Below are positions 33,900 to 45,500 of a stretch of DNA of 64,000 nt, in pieces. A model generated the notes under the pieces. It worked only from the letters and a program-made list of their open reading frames with translations. It was not told where the DNA came from and ran no database searches. This DNA comes from Ricordea florida (lineage: Eukaryota; Cnidaria; Anthozoa; Corallimorpharia; Ricordeidae), in the NCBI GenBank assembly GCA_949710005.1, contig OX453272.1, positions 4,566,673-4,630,672 of the forward strand, read 5' to 3'. A program made the position numbers and the translations under genes. Each line of letters starts with the position of its first letter. Within the stretch, counting starts at the first letter, position 1.

Positions 33900-35287
33900 G
33901 TATTATGAAGACAACCACATCCCTAAAACGCCATTTCTAAATCCTCTAATAAGCTGTTTTGAATTAATGTTGGTTTTCACTAAAACTTTCCAGCCCTGTT
34001 TGAAAGCAAGCTTTGCTCCAATTCGTCGTTCTTCAAACATGTTTGTTCCTTTTCATTATGTACAACAAGAGCAACGACTTAGTTAATTGAAATCTTGACA
34101 AGTAGGTCATCAAGGAACGATTCTTGCAATCAACAAAAGTCAACGTTGGATTAAGAGTGATGCGATAACGATAATAACGGGAAAAAACGCCATCATCTTC
34201 AATGAATCATTTTAAAGATGCTACAAAGCAAATTCTCTTGACGATCAACTCTAACTATTTGCCGTTGACTGTTCCCCTTGAAGTGGGTGTACAGAACAAT
34301 GAGCATGGTTTGATTTCAAAAATAAGGAAAAAAAACGAGGAAGTAAGGACTTGCGAGAAATTGTCACCGTGAAAACTGAAGTAGCATGACTTTCTTAATC
34401 AAGTAACTACCTTCTATTGCTAAATCTAATTACGTTTTCATGTCAATCATCCAATAGAAAACAACTAAATCTAGTTCCGGCGACACACTTATAAAACGAT
34501 TTGTGTTCCTGTAAAATCAGGAAATACTGAAATCATCGTAACCTTTAGAATGGTTTCGTGGTCCGTTATGCGTTTCGTTTGGTTCGTTTTAGCTTTCAGT
34601 CCCATTGAAGGTGGGTTTATCAATAGGTTTGCTGTCTCATTTTCCATACCTGTTTCGTCGGTCTTAAGCTTGCTTTCTGAATTACAGCTGTAGCAATTTA
34701 AGTTGTGTTGAGAATCACAATTCAAGAAAAACTGCCTTTCAAGCCGTTATATTCGTCTTCCCTGCTTGCTGTGAACTCGCTTTATTCGCACTACTCAGTC
34801 GGTTAATTAACGGTGTGTTTCAATTTATTGAACTGCAATAAGAAACGGAAACTGACTATCAAATACCAAAAATCAATCACATTTTTTTTTCTCAAAACAA
34901 CACTCTCTTTGTATTCTTCCATAACGGGTTTCAGTTAAAAGGGAATACTGTTTGTCCTGTTCTTCCTTAAATTTAAAGGGCCTTCCTCATTGACAAGTTT
35001 GTAACAATATGACTTGGACAAGAGTATTAGATATGTCGTTTGACTGAAAGTTCGTTTTCATTGGAACCAATGGTGCCTAATAGCTACACAAAGTTTAATT
35101 TATTTCAGAAGCTAAAGCCCTTTTTGTGTTTGATATGTTTCCATAGGACTGTCTCTAAGAAGTAGATTTCATGGTATTCTTTAAGTTTCCCTAAATCGAA
35201 CCTTGTGTTAAACTGAAAAGTTGAAATTGAAAACACGCAATTCTAACGAGCTTCTCGATAAAACTGTAAATTTACGAGCGCAAGAAG
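33900..35287. other. No recognisable gene
   Basis: 1.4 kb of host DNA between the Polinton and the first plus-strand protease gene; it should include that gene's promoter. No clear exon, repeat or RNA gene is seen. Confidence 0.5.
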
Positions 35288-38200
35288 ATGGCCATTTACC
35301 TCTTAAGAACGGTTATGGTACTGGCTTCGACCTCCTTACGAAATCCAGTTACATGTAAAGACATATTGTCTCTTAAAACAAGTTTGCTATATGGTTATAT
35401 ATATGGTTACGGTCATCATGCGGATTAAGATGACTTTATGTGTGTTAAAAAAGGGGGTCAGTGAAATTGAATCGTCAAAATAAGTTGGAGATGTCAAGCG
35501 ATTTTGAGTTTTTCACTTGTCAGTCTTAATTGCATAAACGTCGAAATCCTTTATTGAAGACAGGAGACAGGTTCCAGTTCCTCAAGTACTGTGTCTGCCT
35601 TGATTCTGTGGTGAAGACTAGCACAAGAACGCGCTCATGGAATTGAGCGACAGTCAGCGCTGCGAAACGTCGCAGAATCGAAAGAAAAAAACGAGAAAAT
35701 CCCATTCACACTCACTTTACACTCACACAATTTGTAAGTCCCAGATTTAGCTAGGAAAACGGCTTAGTTTAATTGATTAGTAGACAGGGTTGACAAGGTG
35801 TAAATAAGAGCCGCTAGTTTCGGCCGGTATCATGACGGTGCCTTGTGTATTGTTCATATCAGAAACCCATCACTAGTGATAGGCTCCTGTCATATATACT
35901 CATTTGAATAGACCCTCTAACGCCCCTTCAAATCTTCATATGATAAAGTTCGATCTCTCAAAAACTTCCCATGTGGGGTGCGTCCGCTGTCCAGGATTGT
36001 CGGAGGAGAAGAAGCCATCCCTCAGTCATGGCCGTGGCAAGCAGAGATCTGTGTGAAAAATGAAGAGGGCGAAGACTTCAAGTTCAAGTGTGGTGGCACT
36101 CTGATTACTCCTGAATATGTAGTAACAGCCTCGCATTGTGTTTTCAGGATGCCATTTCCTGAAAGCTACCAGATTCGACTTGGTGAGTACGTTAATCAAC
36201 AGTGCGTTTAAGCAAATTTCGATTCAAAGTGAAAATTATTTTCCCATTTTTTTTCGTGGTGATTTTTAGGGTGTATTTTCATTTTCTATATTGCATTTTA
36301 TTTCCCAATTGATTGAAAGAAGAGTATTGATAATGTTGCGGACAAATATAATTCTTATTCACAGTCCGCCAGAAAAGACAGTCTTCGCTAGAACTCAACC
36401 ATTTATTTCTGACACCTGAAATGCTATAACTTGAGAGATCGCTTAACTTAAATACACGCTAATAAGCTATTTCTTAACTTCACAACTAAATATTTCAGTC
36501 CCCTTCTTTTTCTTCTGGTATCCCCCGTATCGAGTAAGATTGTCATCATTTTCGCTTGTGAACCCTAAGATGGCTTATGAGTCCAAGCCTAGAAGAGCAT
36601 GTCCTTCTGCAGTGAGGGTAGGAGATCAGGGGAAGCCGCGGCTGACAGGATTCCAAACGCTGTTTTCGACGCTGACGCTTTTCCTCCAGTTTGCGGCGGC
36701 GCTCTTGCTGCAGCTCTCCATCCAGCTCTGTTGCGCCCCTGGTCTTTCCAAGTCGGCCGGCTAATGCATATACCGCACGACTTTAAACTAATCTTGCTTT
36801 TACCTTGTCTTTGTAACGTTTTCTTTGACCTCCCTCTGACTTTGTGCCAATTCCCAATTCACCGTAGAGGATCTGTTTCGGTAGACGTGAATCTTCTAGC
36901 CTGATAACATGGCCGGTTTTTTATTCCCATTGCCTCAATACTGGTGCAATACTCGAGTATGCTGCTGTTTGTACGGCGACCCTGCCATGTCACTCCCAGA
37001 ATGCGTCGAAGGCAGCGCTGATGATATTCAGTTCCAAACATTTGAGGTGTCTCTTGTAGATAGTCCAGGACTCGGAGCTGTAAGAAGGGAAGATAGTACT
37101 ACCGCTCCTTGGAAATATCCACTTGAGGGCAACAACTCCTTATTGTATACTCCTTCGGATTGCTTCTTTAGACAATTTCACGGCAAACGCGATCTCCAGA
37201 CCTCAACTAAGTTTTGACTACTTCAGAGCGAACATCAGACTATTACTGAGCGAACGTCCTAGAGCTGTATGTTAACTTTCCTTTCATACAGTTATAGAGA
37301 ATTCTAGAAAATTCCAAAAGATTACAACTATTTATAGTAGGATTACTTCACTCGGTTATAGAATTCTCCAGAAAGGATATTGCGTGACTAAGCAAATACT
37401 TTCACATTAATAGATCTAGAAAATTCTCCTTGTAAACAAACCAAAGAGAATTTCTTTTATTTAGCAGAACGTGCTGTAAAACACATGAATGGCGGCATAA
37501 ACTTCCACTGTACTTAAGAAACTTGTACTAACCGGGACCGGAGGATTCTTACAATGTTTAGTACTAAGTGTTATTTTTCGCTTCCAGGGGTTCATGATCG
37601 CACTGCTGCCGAAGATGTACAGAGTTTTGGTGTTTCTGAGATTCATATCAACAAGAAAGCAATGACTAAAGGTTTTGGCAACGATATTGCGTTGTTGAAG
37701 CTTTCACGTCCGGCCCTCATTGGTGGAAAAGTTGGACTAGCCTGTCTTCCAAGCGGAAAGAAGGCAGACCGTGTTAAGCCTGGAACCATGTGCTATATGA
37801 CAGGTGATAAAAAATATACACGTCTCGTGAATTTGGCCCTCTCTTGACTGCGCTGCACTCTTAAATACTACCTCATGTTCCAATCTTTTTTGATCCTTGT
37901 TTTTCACTACCAACAGGAAATAGCTATAATCGAGTGTAATCCTTAAATGCATGCTGAATATTCTTGGTTTTGTTTCATGTTTTCAATAATGGAAACACTG
38001 GTTTGACTGTATGACATTTGTCACAACCCCTTTAAGATATAAAATAAATCAAATCTAAGTATTTTAAGTATCATATTGTTATAAGGTTCTTATGGTTAAT
38101 CTTAAAATGATTTGATTTTTGGTCATCCAGATAACAAGTCATTATTCTTGGTTTTGACCTGTTTATGATATCCCAAGCACATTTTAAAGGGCTGTGGAAG

Positions 38201-38764
38201 ATGTGCCCCCTTTGAGGTATGCATTCTTGTCCTTAATGACAGGTTGGGGAAGCACGTTTTTCGATTCCGAGAAATCAAAATTCCTGAAGCAGGCAAAGAT
38301 GCCAATTGTCAAATATAAGACGTGCGCGAAAGCTAACAAGGGCCTAGGAAAGGTAGAAGTCAACACGATGATATGTGCCGGGTATGGTGGGGACAACAAA
38401 ACGAGTGGTTGTCATGGTGACAGCGGCGGTCCTCTTGTCTGTCGGGATGAGGTAACTGATCGCTGGACATTGCGTGGAACTGTCAGTTGGGGAGACCATT
38501 ATTGCAAAGGAGGACCTACGTACTCGGTGTTTGTCAGGATTAACAGCTACGTAAAATGGCTAAAGAGAAAGATGCATTCAAAACCATTGGAACCTGGTAG
38601 GTGTTAGTGGTTCACTTATCAAGTCCTGTTTGTAGTTTGATTGTCAAGTAAAATTTGTGGGTAGTGGCAGTGGTAGAGGTAGTATTAACATATTGTAATT
38701 GTATTGGTAGTCACGGTTGGAGGAGTAGTGGTGGTTGTGTTAGTGGTAGTAGTAGTAGTGGTAA

Positions 38765-38814
<50 letters not shown>

Positions 38815-38824
38815 ATAGTAGTAA

Positions 38825-38881
<57 letters not shown>

Positions 38882-38941
38882 TAGTAATAGTAGTAATAGT
38901 AATAGTAGTAGTAGTAGTAATAGTAGTAGTAGTAGTAGTAC

Positions 38942-39004
<63 letters not shown>

Positions 39005-39101
39005 TAGTAATAGTAGTTGTAGTGGTAGTTGTAGTAATAGTAGTAGTAGTGGTAGTCGTCGTCGTCGTCGTCGTCGTCGTCGTAGAAGTAGTAGTAGTCG
39101 A

Positions 39102-39133
<32 letters not shown>

Positions 39134-40231
39134 TAGTAGTAGTGGAAGTGGTAGTGACAGTAGTAGTTGTAGTAGTAGTAGTAGTGGTAGTGGTAGCGGT
39201 AGTGGTAGTGACAGTGAAACTCGTCGTGGTAGTGGTAGTAGAAGAAGCAGTGGAAGTAGTAGTGCATGTAGTGGCAGCCATAACTTTGGCCTGTGATTTT
39301 GTCATTACGCTGTTTTTTCATTCTTGTAGTAAATGGTTGCATTAAAATTAGTAAGTAGTGGTAGTGGCAGTGGTAGAGGTAGTATTAATTGTAATTGTAT
39401 TAGTGGTGGTAGTAGGAGTAGCGGTGGTTGTGTTAGTGGTAGTAATAGTAATAGTAATAAATTGCTTTATTTGCATGACCGCATCATTTTACAGAAGCAG
39501 TGGAAGTAGTAGTGCATGTAGTGGCAGCCATAACTTTGGGCTGTGATTTTGTCATTACGCTGTTTTTTCATCCTTGTAGTAAGTGGTTGCATTAGTAATA
39601 GTAAGTGTGGTAATGATGTTATCGATACAAATGAATATATGAAAGACCATATATTTGAACTGCGCGTGCGGAGTAATATTTAATAACATTAATTGATCAT
39701 CGCAGTAATGTACACAACTTAAGCAGCTGTGAAATTAAAGCCTGAAAAAAACTCAGGCCTGAACGCCTGAAAAATGATGTTATTGTTGGTACAATCGGTG
39801 GGGATCTGTATTTTTGTTCTAATCATGTGTGTTGTTCCTTTTCTAAGCTAAAGGCTGCAAAGACAATCACTACTACTGCAAGACCTGGGATGACAACAAT
39901 TTATGCGGCGATTCGTATTTTGAGAGAATGCTGAAAATCTTTTACTGCAAAAAGACTTGTAATGCATGCGATAAAGTTACCACTGATTGTAAGTTGACAA
40001 AATAAATTATCTCAATTTTTCAGCTTCGACATTATTTTGATCTTTTTCCTGTAAGTTATCAATCTTTTCTCAACAATTGCAAGTGTGACTGGGATAATTT
40101 TATTTTATTTCTGTTGCTAAAAAAAATATAGCTTTCTTCTGGCATGTGCTCTATTTACAGTTATGTTAGGTGAGTCGTATGGCCTCAACAAATTAATAAA
40201 CGAATATCTTAAACTCATCCTGGGCAAATAA
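35288..40231 (+). CDS. Chymotrypsin-like serine protease with C-terminal ShKT domain
   Basis: Secreted S1 protease. Exons: 35,288-35,354 (signal peptide, MAIYLLRTVMVLAS), 35,949-36,182 (CG, activation site SRIVGG, His57 TASHC), 37,588-37,803 (Asp102 NDIALL), 38,243-38,596 (CAGYGG, Ser195 GDSGGP, SWG), 39,848-39,988 (ShKT: CKDNHYYC to FYCKKTCNAC, six Cys) and 40,161-40,231 (short tail, stop). All junctions are phase 1 and the exons sum to 1,083 bases, 360 residues. Residue 189 reads Ser (TSGCHGDSGGP), as in chymotrypsin and not trypsin. Exons 1 and 6 are less certain. Introns carry a LINE remnant and the large AGT microsatellite. Catalytic residues are all present. Confidence 0.8.
36590..37220 (-). 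pseudogene. LINE reverse-transcriptase remnant in intron
   Basis: The minus strand near 37,041-36,860 reads EYHQRCLRRILGVTWQGR, the conserved FHxRCLRRILxIxWQD motif of LINE ORF2 C-termini. A neighbouring frame upstream gives SWTIYKRHLKCLE, which belongs just before it, so a frameshift separates them. Boundaries are approximate. Confidence 0.5.
38657..39345. repeat. Large AGT/TAG trinucleotide microsatellite with flanks
   Basis: About 500 bases of (AGT)n with interruptions (AGTAAT, AGTGGT, a block of CGT at 39,055-39,081) lie in the protease intron. The array is flanked by unique sequence that is repeated at 39,356-39,600. Long open frames here are artefacts of the repeat. Confidence 0.9.
39356..39600. 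repeat. Shorter tandem duplicate of the microsatellite locus
   Basis: Repeats the left flank (GTAGTGGCAGTGGTAGAGGT) and the right flank (GTGGCAGCCATAACTTTGG) of 38,657-39,345 with nearly no AGT array between them. Confidence 0.7.
39629..39770 (-). mobile_element. SINE fragment (tail region)
   Basis: The reverse complement matches the body of the tRNA-derived SINE at 54,195-54,470, for example the shared segments CACAGCTGCTTAAGTTGTGT and CTGCGATGATCAATTAATGT. It lacks the tRNA-like head. Confidence 0.6.
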
Positions 40232-40541
40232 GAAAATTGCTGCTCGCTTCTACTCATGTTAAATTTTTGTGTTGTTTGCGTTTGTATTATATTATGGCTT
40301 AATCAAGGAACGAGTTTGCTTTATAACTGGCTTGGCAATTTCATTATGTGAAACCTTTCCTGGACAATTGCGTGTGATGTGATGACCTCGAGATCACTGT
40401 TAAAAGCAACCTTTAATTTTTTCATACTGTATAAGTATATACCAGAATTATGAAATAGTTGCAGGTTAATACTTTTTATAAGGAAATGATATTACTGGAA
40501 AATCAATCGTTTGTTAGAAAATGATTCTGATCACCTCGCGG

Positions 40542-40679
40542 GGATCAATATCAGTTTTTTGGCAACCGTGCACCTACCCCTCCCCTAAACCAACATTAAC
40601 GCTAACTTTTTAACTTATTATAACCTGCTGGATTAGGGGAGGGGTAGGTGCACAGTTGCCCAGAAACTGATATTGATCC
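40542..40679. mobile_element. MITE, GCACCTACCCCTCCCC family (copy 2)
   Basis: 47-bp inverted arms at 40,542-40,588 and 40,633-40,679 with a short centre. Same family as 1,611-1,708. Lies just after the end of the ShKT protease gene. Confidence 0.7.
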
Positions 40680-40852
40680 GAACTATCTATGGCATTTCAC
40701 CAAAGCCTCCCTTTAGCTCTGTTAACCCCTCTCCCCACCCCCAGAAGTTGAGTTGTTACATCGCTCTCGCCATTACGGAAGTTGCAGAAGATCCAGAACT
40801 TTACTTACAGGAACAAGAAAGTACGAACATATTACACCTGTATTGAAAGATC

Positions 40853-41215
40853 TTAGATGGCTTTCAGTGACTGCCCTGCTGGCGCTTTATGATGTAATTT
40901 GATGTAATTTGAGGAAGAGTTCTTTATCGTCGTGTTTATATGAGCGGTATTCAATAATTCGAGGAGCGACCTTTGCAACACCTGCTTTAATGTGCAGTAC
41001 ACCAGGGAATGATCGCTCAGACGTAAATGAATCACACCTTTATTGACAACACGATGGCTGTTGTTTACGAAGATGAGGTCAATCAGTGATGCATTGTTAA
41101 CAGATACTCTTGTGGGACATTCGATGAGTTGATCCAAATTATGCAAATTTGTGAAGCTTTGTAGTTTTGATTTCAAGAGTAGATTTACCTTTTTGTTAGT
41201 TTCCGTAATCGACAT
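40853..41215 (-). pseudogene. LINE endonuclease (APE) domain fragment
   Basis: 120-residue open frame with IECPTRVSVNNASLIDLIFV and GVIHLRLSDHSLVYC, the C-terminal motifs (SDH) of the apurinic endonuclease domain of non-LTR retrotransposons. Both ends are truncated. Confidence 0.65.
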
Positions 41216-41229
41216 TCAAATCCCTCAAA

Positions 41230-41490
41230 ATGATAAGTTCGATGTTATCCGAAAGTTTTGATAATGCAGCATTCAAGTTGTCAACAAAAACAGGCAGGGA
41301 GCTCTGTAGGCAATCTAATCGAAGTTTATTGTTAGACCCTCCTAAAGGGAAAATGCTGGCTACTCTAGGTGATGGATCTTTTTCTACTGCTGCTCCATGT
41401 TTATGTAATAGTTTACCTTCTGAACTGCGTCACATTCAGTCGCTAGCTGCTTTTAAATGTAAGCTGAAAACTTATTTATTTCGTATTTAA
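41230..41490 (+). pseudogene. LINE 3' end fragment
   Basis: ATLGDGSFSTAAPCLCNSLP and FKCKLKTYLFRI match the extreme C-terminus of LINE ORF2 proteins (GxRAFSxAAPxLWNSLP...FKxxLKTxLF). An AT-rich 3' tail and (ATT)n at 41,638-41,670 follow. It is opposite in strand to the adjacent endonuclease fragment, so at least one rearrangement took place. Confidence 0.65.
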
Positions 41491-41637
41491 AGCGTATTAA
41501 GATTAGATTTTTTTGCTTTTTCTTAGTATAAATATTATATAAAATTATATATTAATTTATTTGTAACTAGTTTCATAGTTTTTAATTGTAAACCGTCGTT
41601 GATCAGCATACGTAAATGGCGCTCTAGAAGTTATTAA

Positions 41638-41671
<34 letters not shown>

Positions 41672-41673
<2 letters not shown>

Positions 41674-41910
41674 AGTGTGTGGGTTCTTTAACGTCCCACA
41701 GATCATTAGGAACAAGTGTTGTGAGACGGGACCTACGTTATATCTAGAACTACTAGACTAGAACGTCTAACCGTTTGTGAATGTCATTACAATGGCAGCA
41801 CTTTCTCCTCAATTATTTAAAGACCCTGAGTGTTGGTCCGTCCGGAGTTTGAACCCGCAACCTCCTGCACGGTAGTCCGGCGTTCTACCAATTGAGCCAT
41901 TAACTGGTCG
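41672..41910 (-). mobile_element. tRNA-derived SINE
   Basis: The minus-strand head has box A-like TGGCTCAATTGGTAGAACGC and box B-like GGGTTCAAACTCC, followed by a body that ends next to the (ATT)n tract. The tRNA-like part lacks a fully paired acceptor stem, so it is a SINE, not a tRNA gene. Confidence 0.6.
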
Positions 41911-42545
41911 TCTAATTAATGGACAGAAGTTCTGTATTATCTTTGCTATTGTTAGACGAGAATTGAAGCTGACCAGGTAATACAAAATCGGCAATACTCA
42001 ATCTTATTGTCATCCGCAACCAATACATTCTAATATTTGAAAGGAAATCAGTTTCTAAATATATTTCTCCATAGAAAAAGTTCATGAAATTATCAAATTT
42101 TGATTTTAAATAGCTTAAATTTATGTGTTAGGTATCTCATCTAGTGACCGATTCTGTTCGAAACAAAATTGGATATGAACGCGACAAAATTGCGATTTTG
42201 ACTTGTCAACGTGTCGACGATTTCATTTGTCTACAAATTAAAAAATATGTTATCGGTCAATTTTGTCGCCTGGTGATTAGCGTAGTCCGAATACAATGTG
42301 GCTTAACTGTAATGAAATAATAACAACAGACTGCTATTGCTATTAGAACATACTTGAGAAGGGATATTGCAACAAAGGTTTTGTTAAAATAATTGATTAA
42401 ACAGCTGTGAATACGTGCGGTTGTCAGAAGGTCTTCAGTTAAACGAGCTACACTTTGTTTAAAACACAGCGTTTTGTCAATTGAAGTATATATCTTTTCG
42501 TCGATCGAGGCAGTAGAGTTTTGCGAGTGACGGACCGTTTTTGAA

Positions 42546-45500
42546 ATGCTTCGAAGATATTGTTTATTCTTCGCTGTTTTCGTCTCTTTGACGAGCCTCC
42601 TAAACTTCCCAAGGGAAGGTAATGTGTTATTTCATAAATCAAGCTAAGTAGTACACGCACGTTACCTATGCTCGTCTCATTTTCGCAACGCGTTTCATTT
42701 TTTTGACAAGAAATGGATGCAAAAAAGGGAACACCAAAATTACGGGTATGACTTGTAAAAAATAGAAACAATTTATGACCAAAACGCGATTCGCGTTGGT
42801 TATCAGAGAGAGGATTGCATTTTACCAAAATTCAACTTGCGCAAGGGCGTTGTACGATCGGCGACTAGGTGAGAAATAGCATTTACACTTCGATGGTACT
42901 AGTTCCCTCTGCTTTGTAAAAGGTGTAAAGAGTGTTTCATTTACTGGGAACGAAAGAATGGTAAGAAAAATTGAGTGGAATTGCAATACAAGCATGAAGT
43001 TCGAATGCTTTAATTTATATCTTTCAAGCAAAATTAAGTTTTCAACTTATGAAATGTAGTAAAAGGATAAAAACGGCATCTTCATCGCTACAAAGACGGC
43101 ATCGAGTGTGTGATATAGAAATACTTACCTGTTCTCGTTTTGTTTCAAGTTGTTGATTTGTGCATATGGGTTTCGAAGACACTGCAAGGCACTGTAAAAC
43201 GTCATATATTCAGATTTCAAGAGATGTAGCAGTTGACCGTTAACGAACTTTGGCTGTAATAAGTCTCTGATGGAGGCGTTTAGTGACGGAAAAAATTCAG
43301 AGTGCAACATTTTTGTTCACATAACATCCATATATTTCCATTACCTTGCTCGCTTTTAATTACCTGTATGTGCGCATACTCTACGTCGTTTTATGTAAAC
43401 GACAAAAAGTTTAAATGGCAGTCTGAGGTAATTGCTTTCTAAGCAAACTGCTTTATGGAAGGCGTTAACTCCCAAGTGCCATTGGCCGGATACAGGAGAG
43501 AACTGAATACTAGGTTAGATATCAAAGAATGAATTATTTGACACATAAAAAGACCAAGTTAATAACATAATGTGTAAGCTTAGATATTGATCCATAGCAT
43601 CCGAAAAAAAAGGCCAAACCAAATCTGGTTTTGTGACTTAAATACATGCTTGCTTGCCGTTTCATTAGAGAATACATTTCTCTCTCACTGTGATTGAGAT
43701 CTATTCATAAAATGCTAGATAAACGTTCGCAAAACATTTTGGCGTCTCCTGAACACAGCGCCTGAGTTTCTACGTTCAGTTCTGCGCGCCTAAACTGTAC
43801 GTCACGGTATAATTTCTTTCAGCCTCATGTTCGCCCAGGAGGCTCTGTGGACTCCGACAAGGCCCCTCGCGAATTGTGGGCGGTTCATCATCAACGCGTG
43901 GCAACTGGCCGTGGCAAGTGGAAATTTTACAACTGTCGCATGATAAACTGACGTACAGACATAAATGTGGAGGAACTTTGATTGAGGATTTTTGGGTGGT
44001 GACCGCCGCTCACTGCGTTTTCATGTATCCCGAACCACAATTTTACAAAATAGTGCTTGGTAAGTTGAATAGAAACACCAAGTGTACCCCAAAAAGTCAT
44101 TTATTAAATATTAAAAGCTGTATTTATCCACAGAGGCTTTGATCCAAAATTACAATGTGCTGTAACATTTGCTCTGAAAGAGCAATGTCGCATGAAAGTA
44201 CTGCTCACAGCGTTACGTTTTTTCGAACACAAGTGTAGTAAGTGCATACTAAAAGGCAATCCAGATCAGAAGCTGCCCGAATTTTTGCAGCCCTGAATTA
44301 ATTTTAACCCTCAGTGGCTTTCAAGCAACTCAACGCAGTACCGTATTTGTGGTGAAGGCAATAAAAACCGCTTGAGAGGAATCGTTAACAGAGCGCAGAA
44401 GCGAAAGTACATCAAGCGCGTTATTGTTTTGTTGTTCCTATTGCGGCAGTCTTGACCATTGTTCTTATATAAGTTCATTTCTGTTTAATATCAGTTCAAT
44501 TCAGTTCTGTTTAAAGTTTTCTATCCAGCTAGGGTCATCTATGTTTTATGGGCTGAAGGCCGGACTGAATGTGCTGTTAGGTTTTAGCCTGGTGTAGGCC
44601 AATCGAAATGCTACTCGTTACCAAACATTTTTTTTTTACTCTGTTCTCTTCTCATTTTCCATTTCTGTAGACTTGTAAAAGGTTGGCACTTTTTAAGAGT
44701 TGTAAAACAGCGTTAGAACGAGACCGAGGAACGGAGCGACATCCTATACGTCTGTAATAGTGAAATGCTCATTTTCTCCATTTTCCTTTTCTTTTTATAG
44801 GACAGTACAATCGCAGCACAGTGGATCCAGGCGAAGAGGAATTTAATGTATCAAGTGTGAGAATTCACGAGAGATACATGACACGAGATTATGGTTTTGA
44901 CATAGCACTGCTAAAGTTAAAGGTGCCTGCAAAATCTGAATTCTTTTTTGCTAAGTTTCGGCCAGCTTGTCTTCCGCACCAAGGGGAGCGAATCGCTGTA
45001 GGAACATACTGCTATATAACTGGTGAGTGGATTCTTGACTGAGATTAACTTAATTTTTGTATTTAGTACAATACTATCAAAAGGACCAGGGCCCATTCTG
45101 AAAGCAACTGTGAGAACATTACAGCGAAAAAAAATGATAAGTTCCTGTTAGTTTTCCTTATAAAATGTGCAGTTCTTTTAATAAAATGGGTTGTGTTACA
45201 GTTGCTCACCTTCAGAACAATGCATAAAATAGTTGTACATTTGTCATTCATACCTCAAAACAGTTTCTCCTATTTTTCAGTTGATTTTTCTCATTTTTCC
45301 ATTATTGAGACAAATTAAAACCCCTTTCATCACATATCAAAAGGAATGCACAGTAGACTATTCCAATATTTTTATTACATCGATTAACTCTCAACTTTCA
45401 ACCATTAAACAAACGCCAGTTGCGTTGTTTCCGTTGCTACAAAAGTTCAGTTTCAACTATAATTTTTCAATTGACAGAGATGACTGAAAAAAGAAATAAA

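Noticed and set aside
38655..39345. Long poly-Ser, poly-Val and poly-Thr open frames
   Set aside because: They are the three readings of an AGT microsatellite and have no other coding support.
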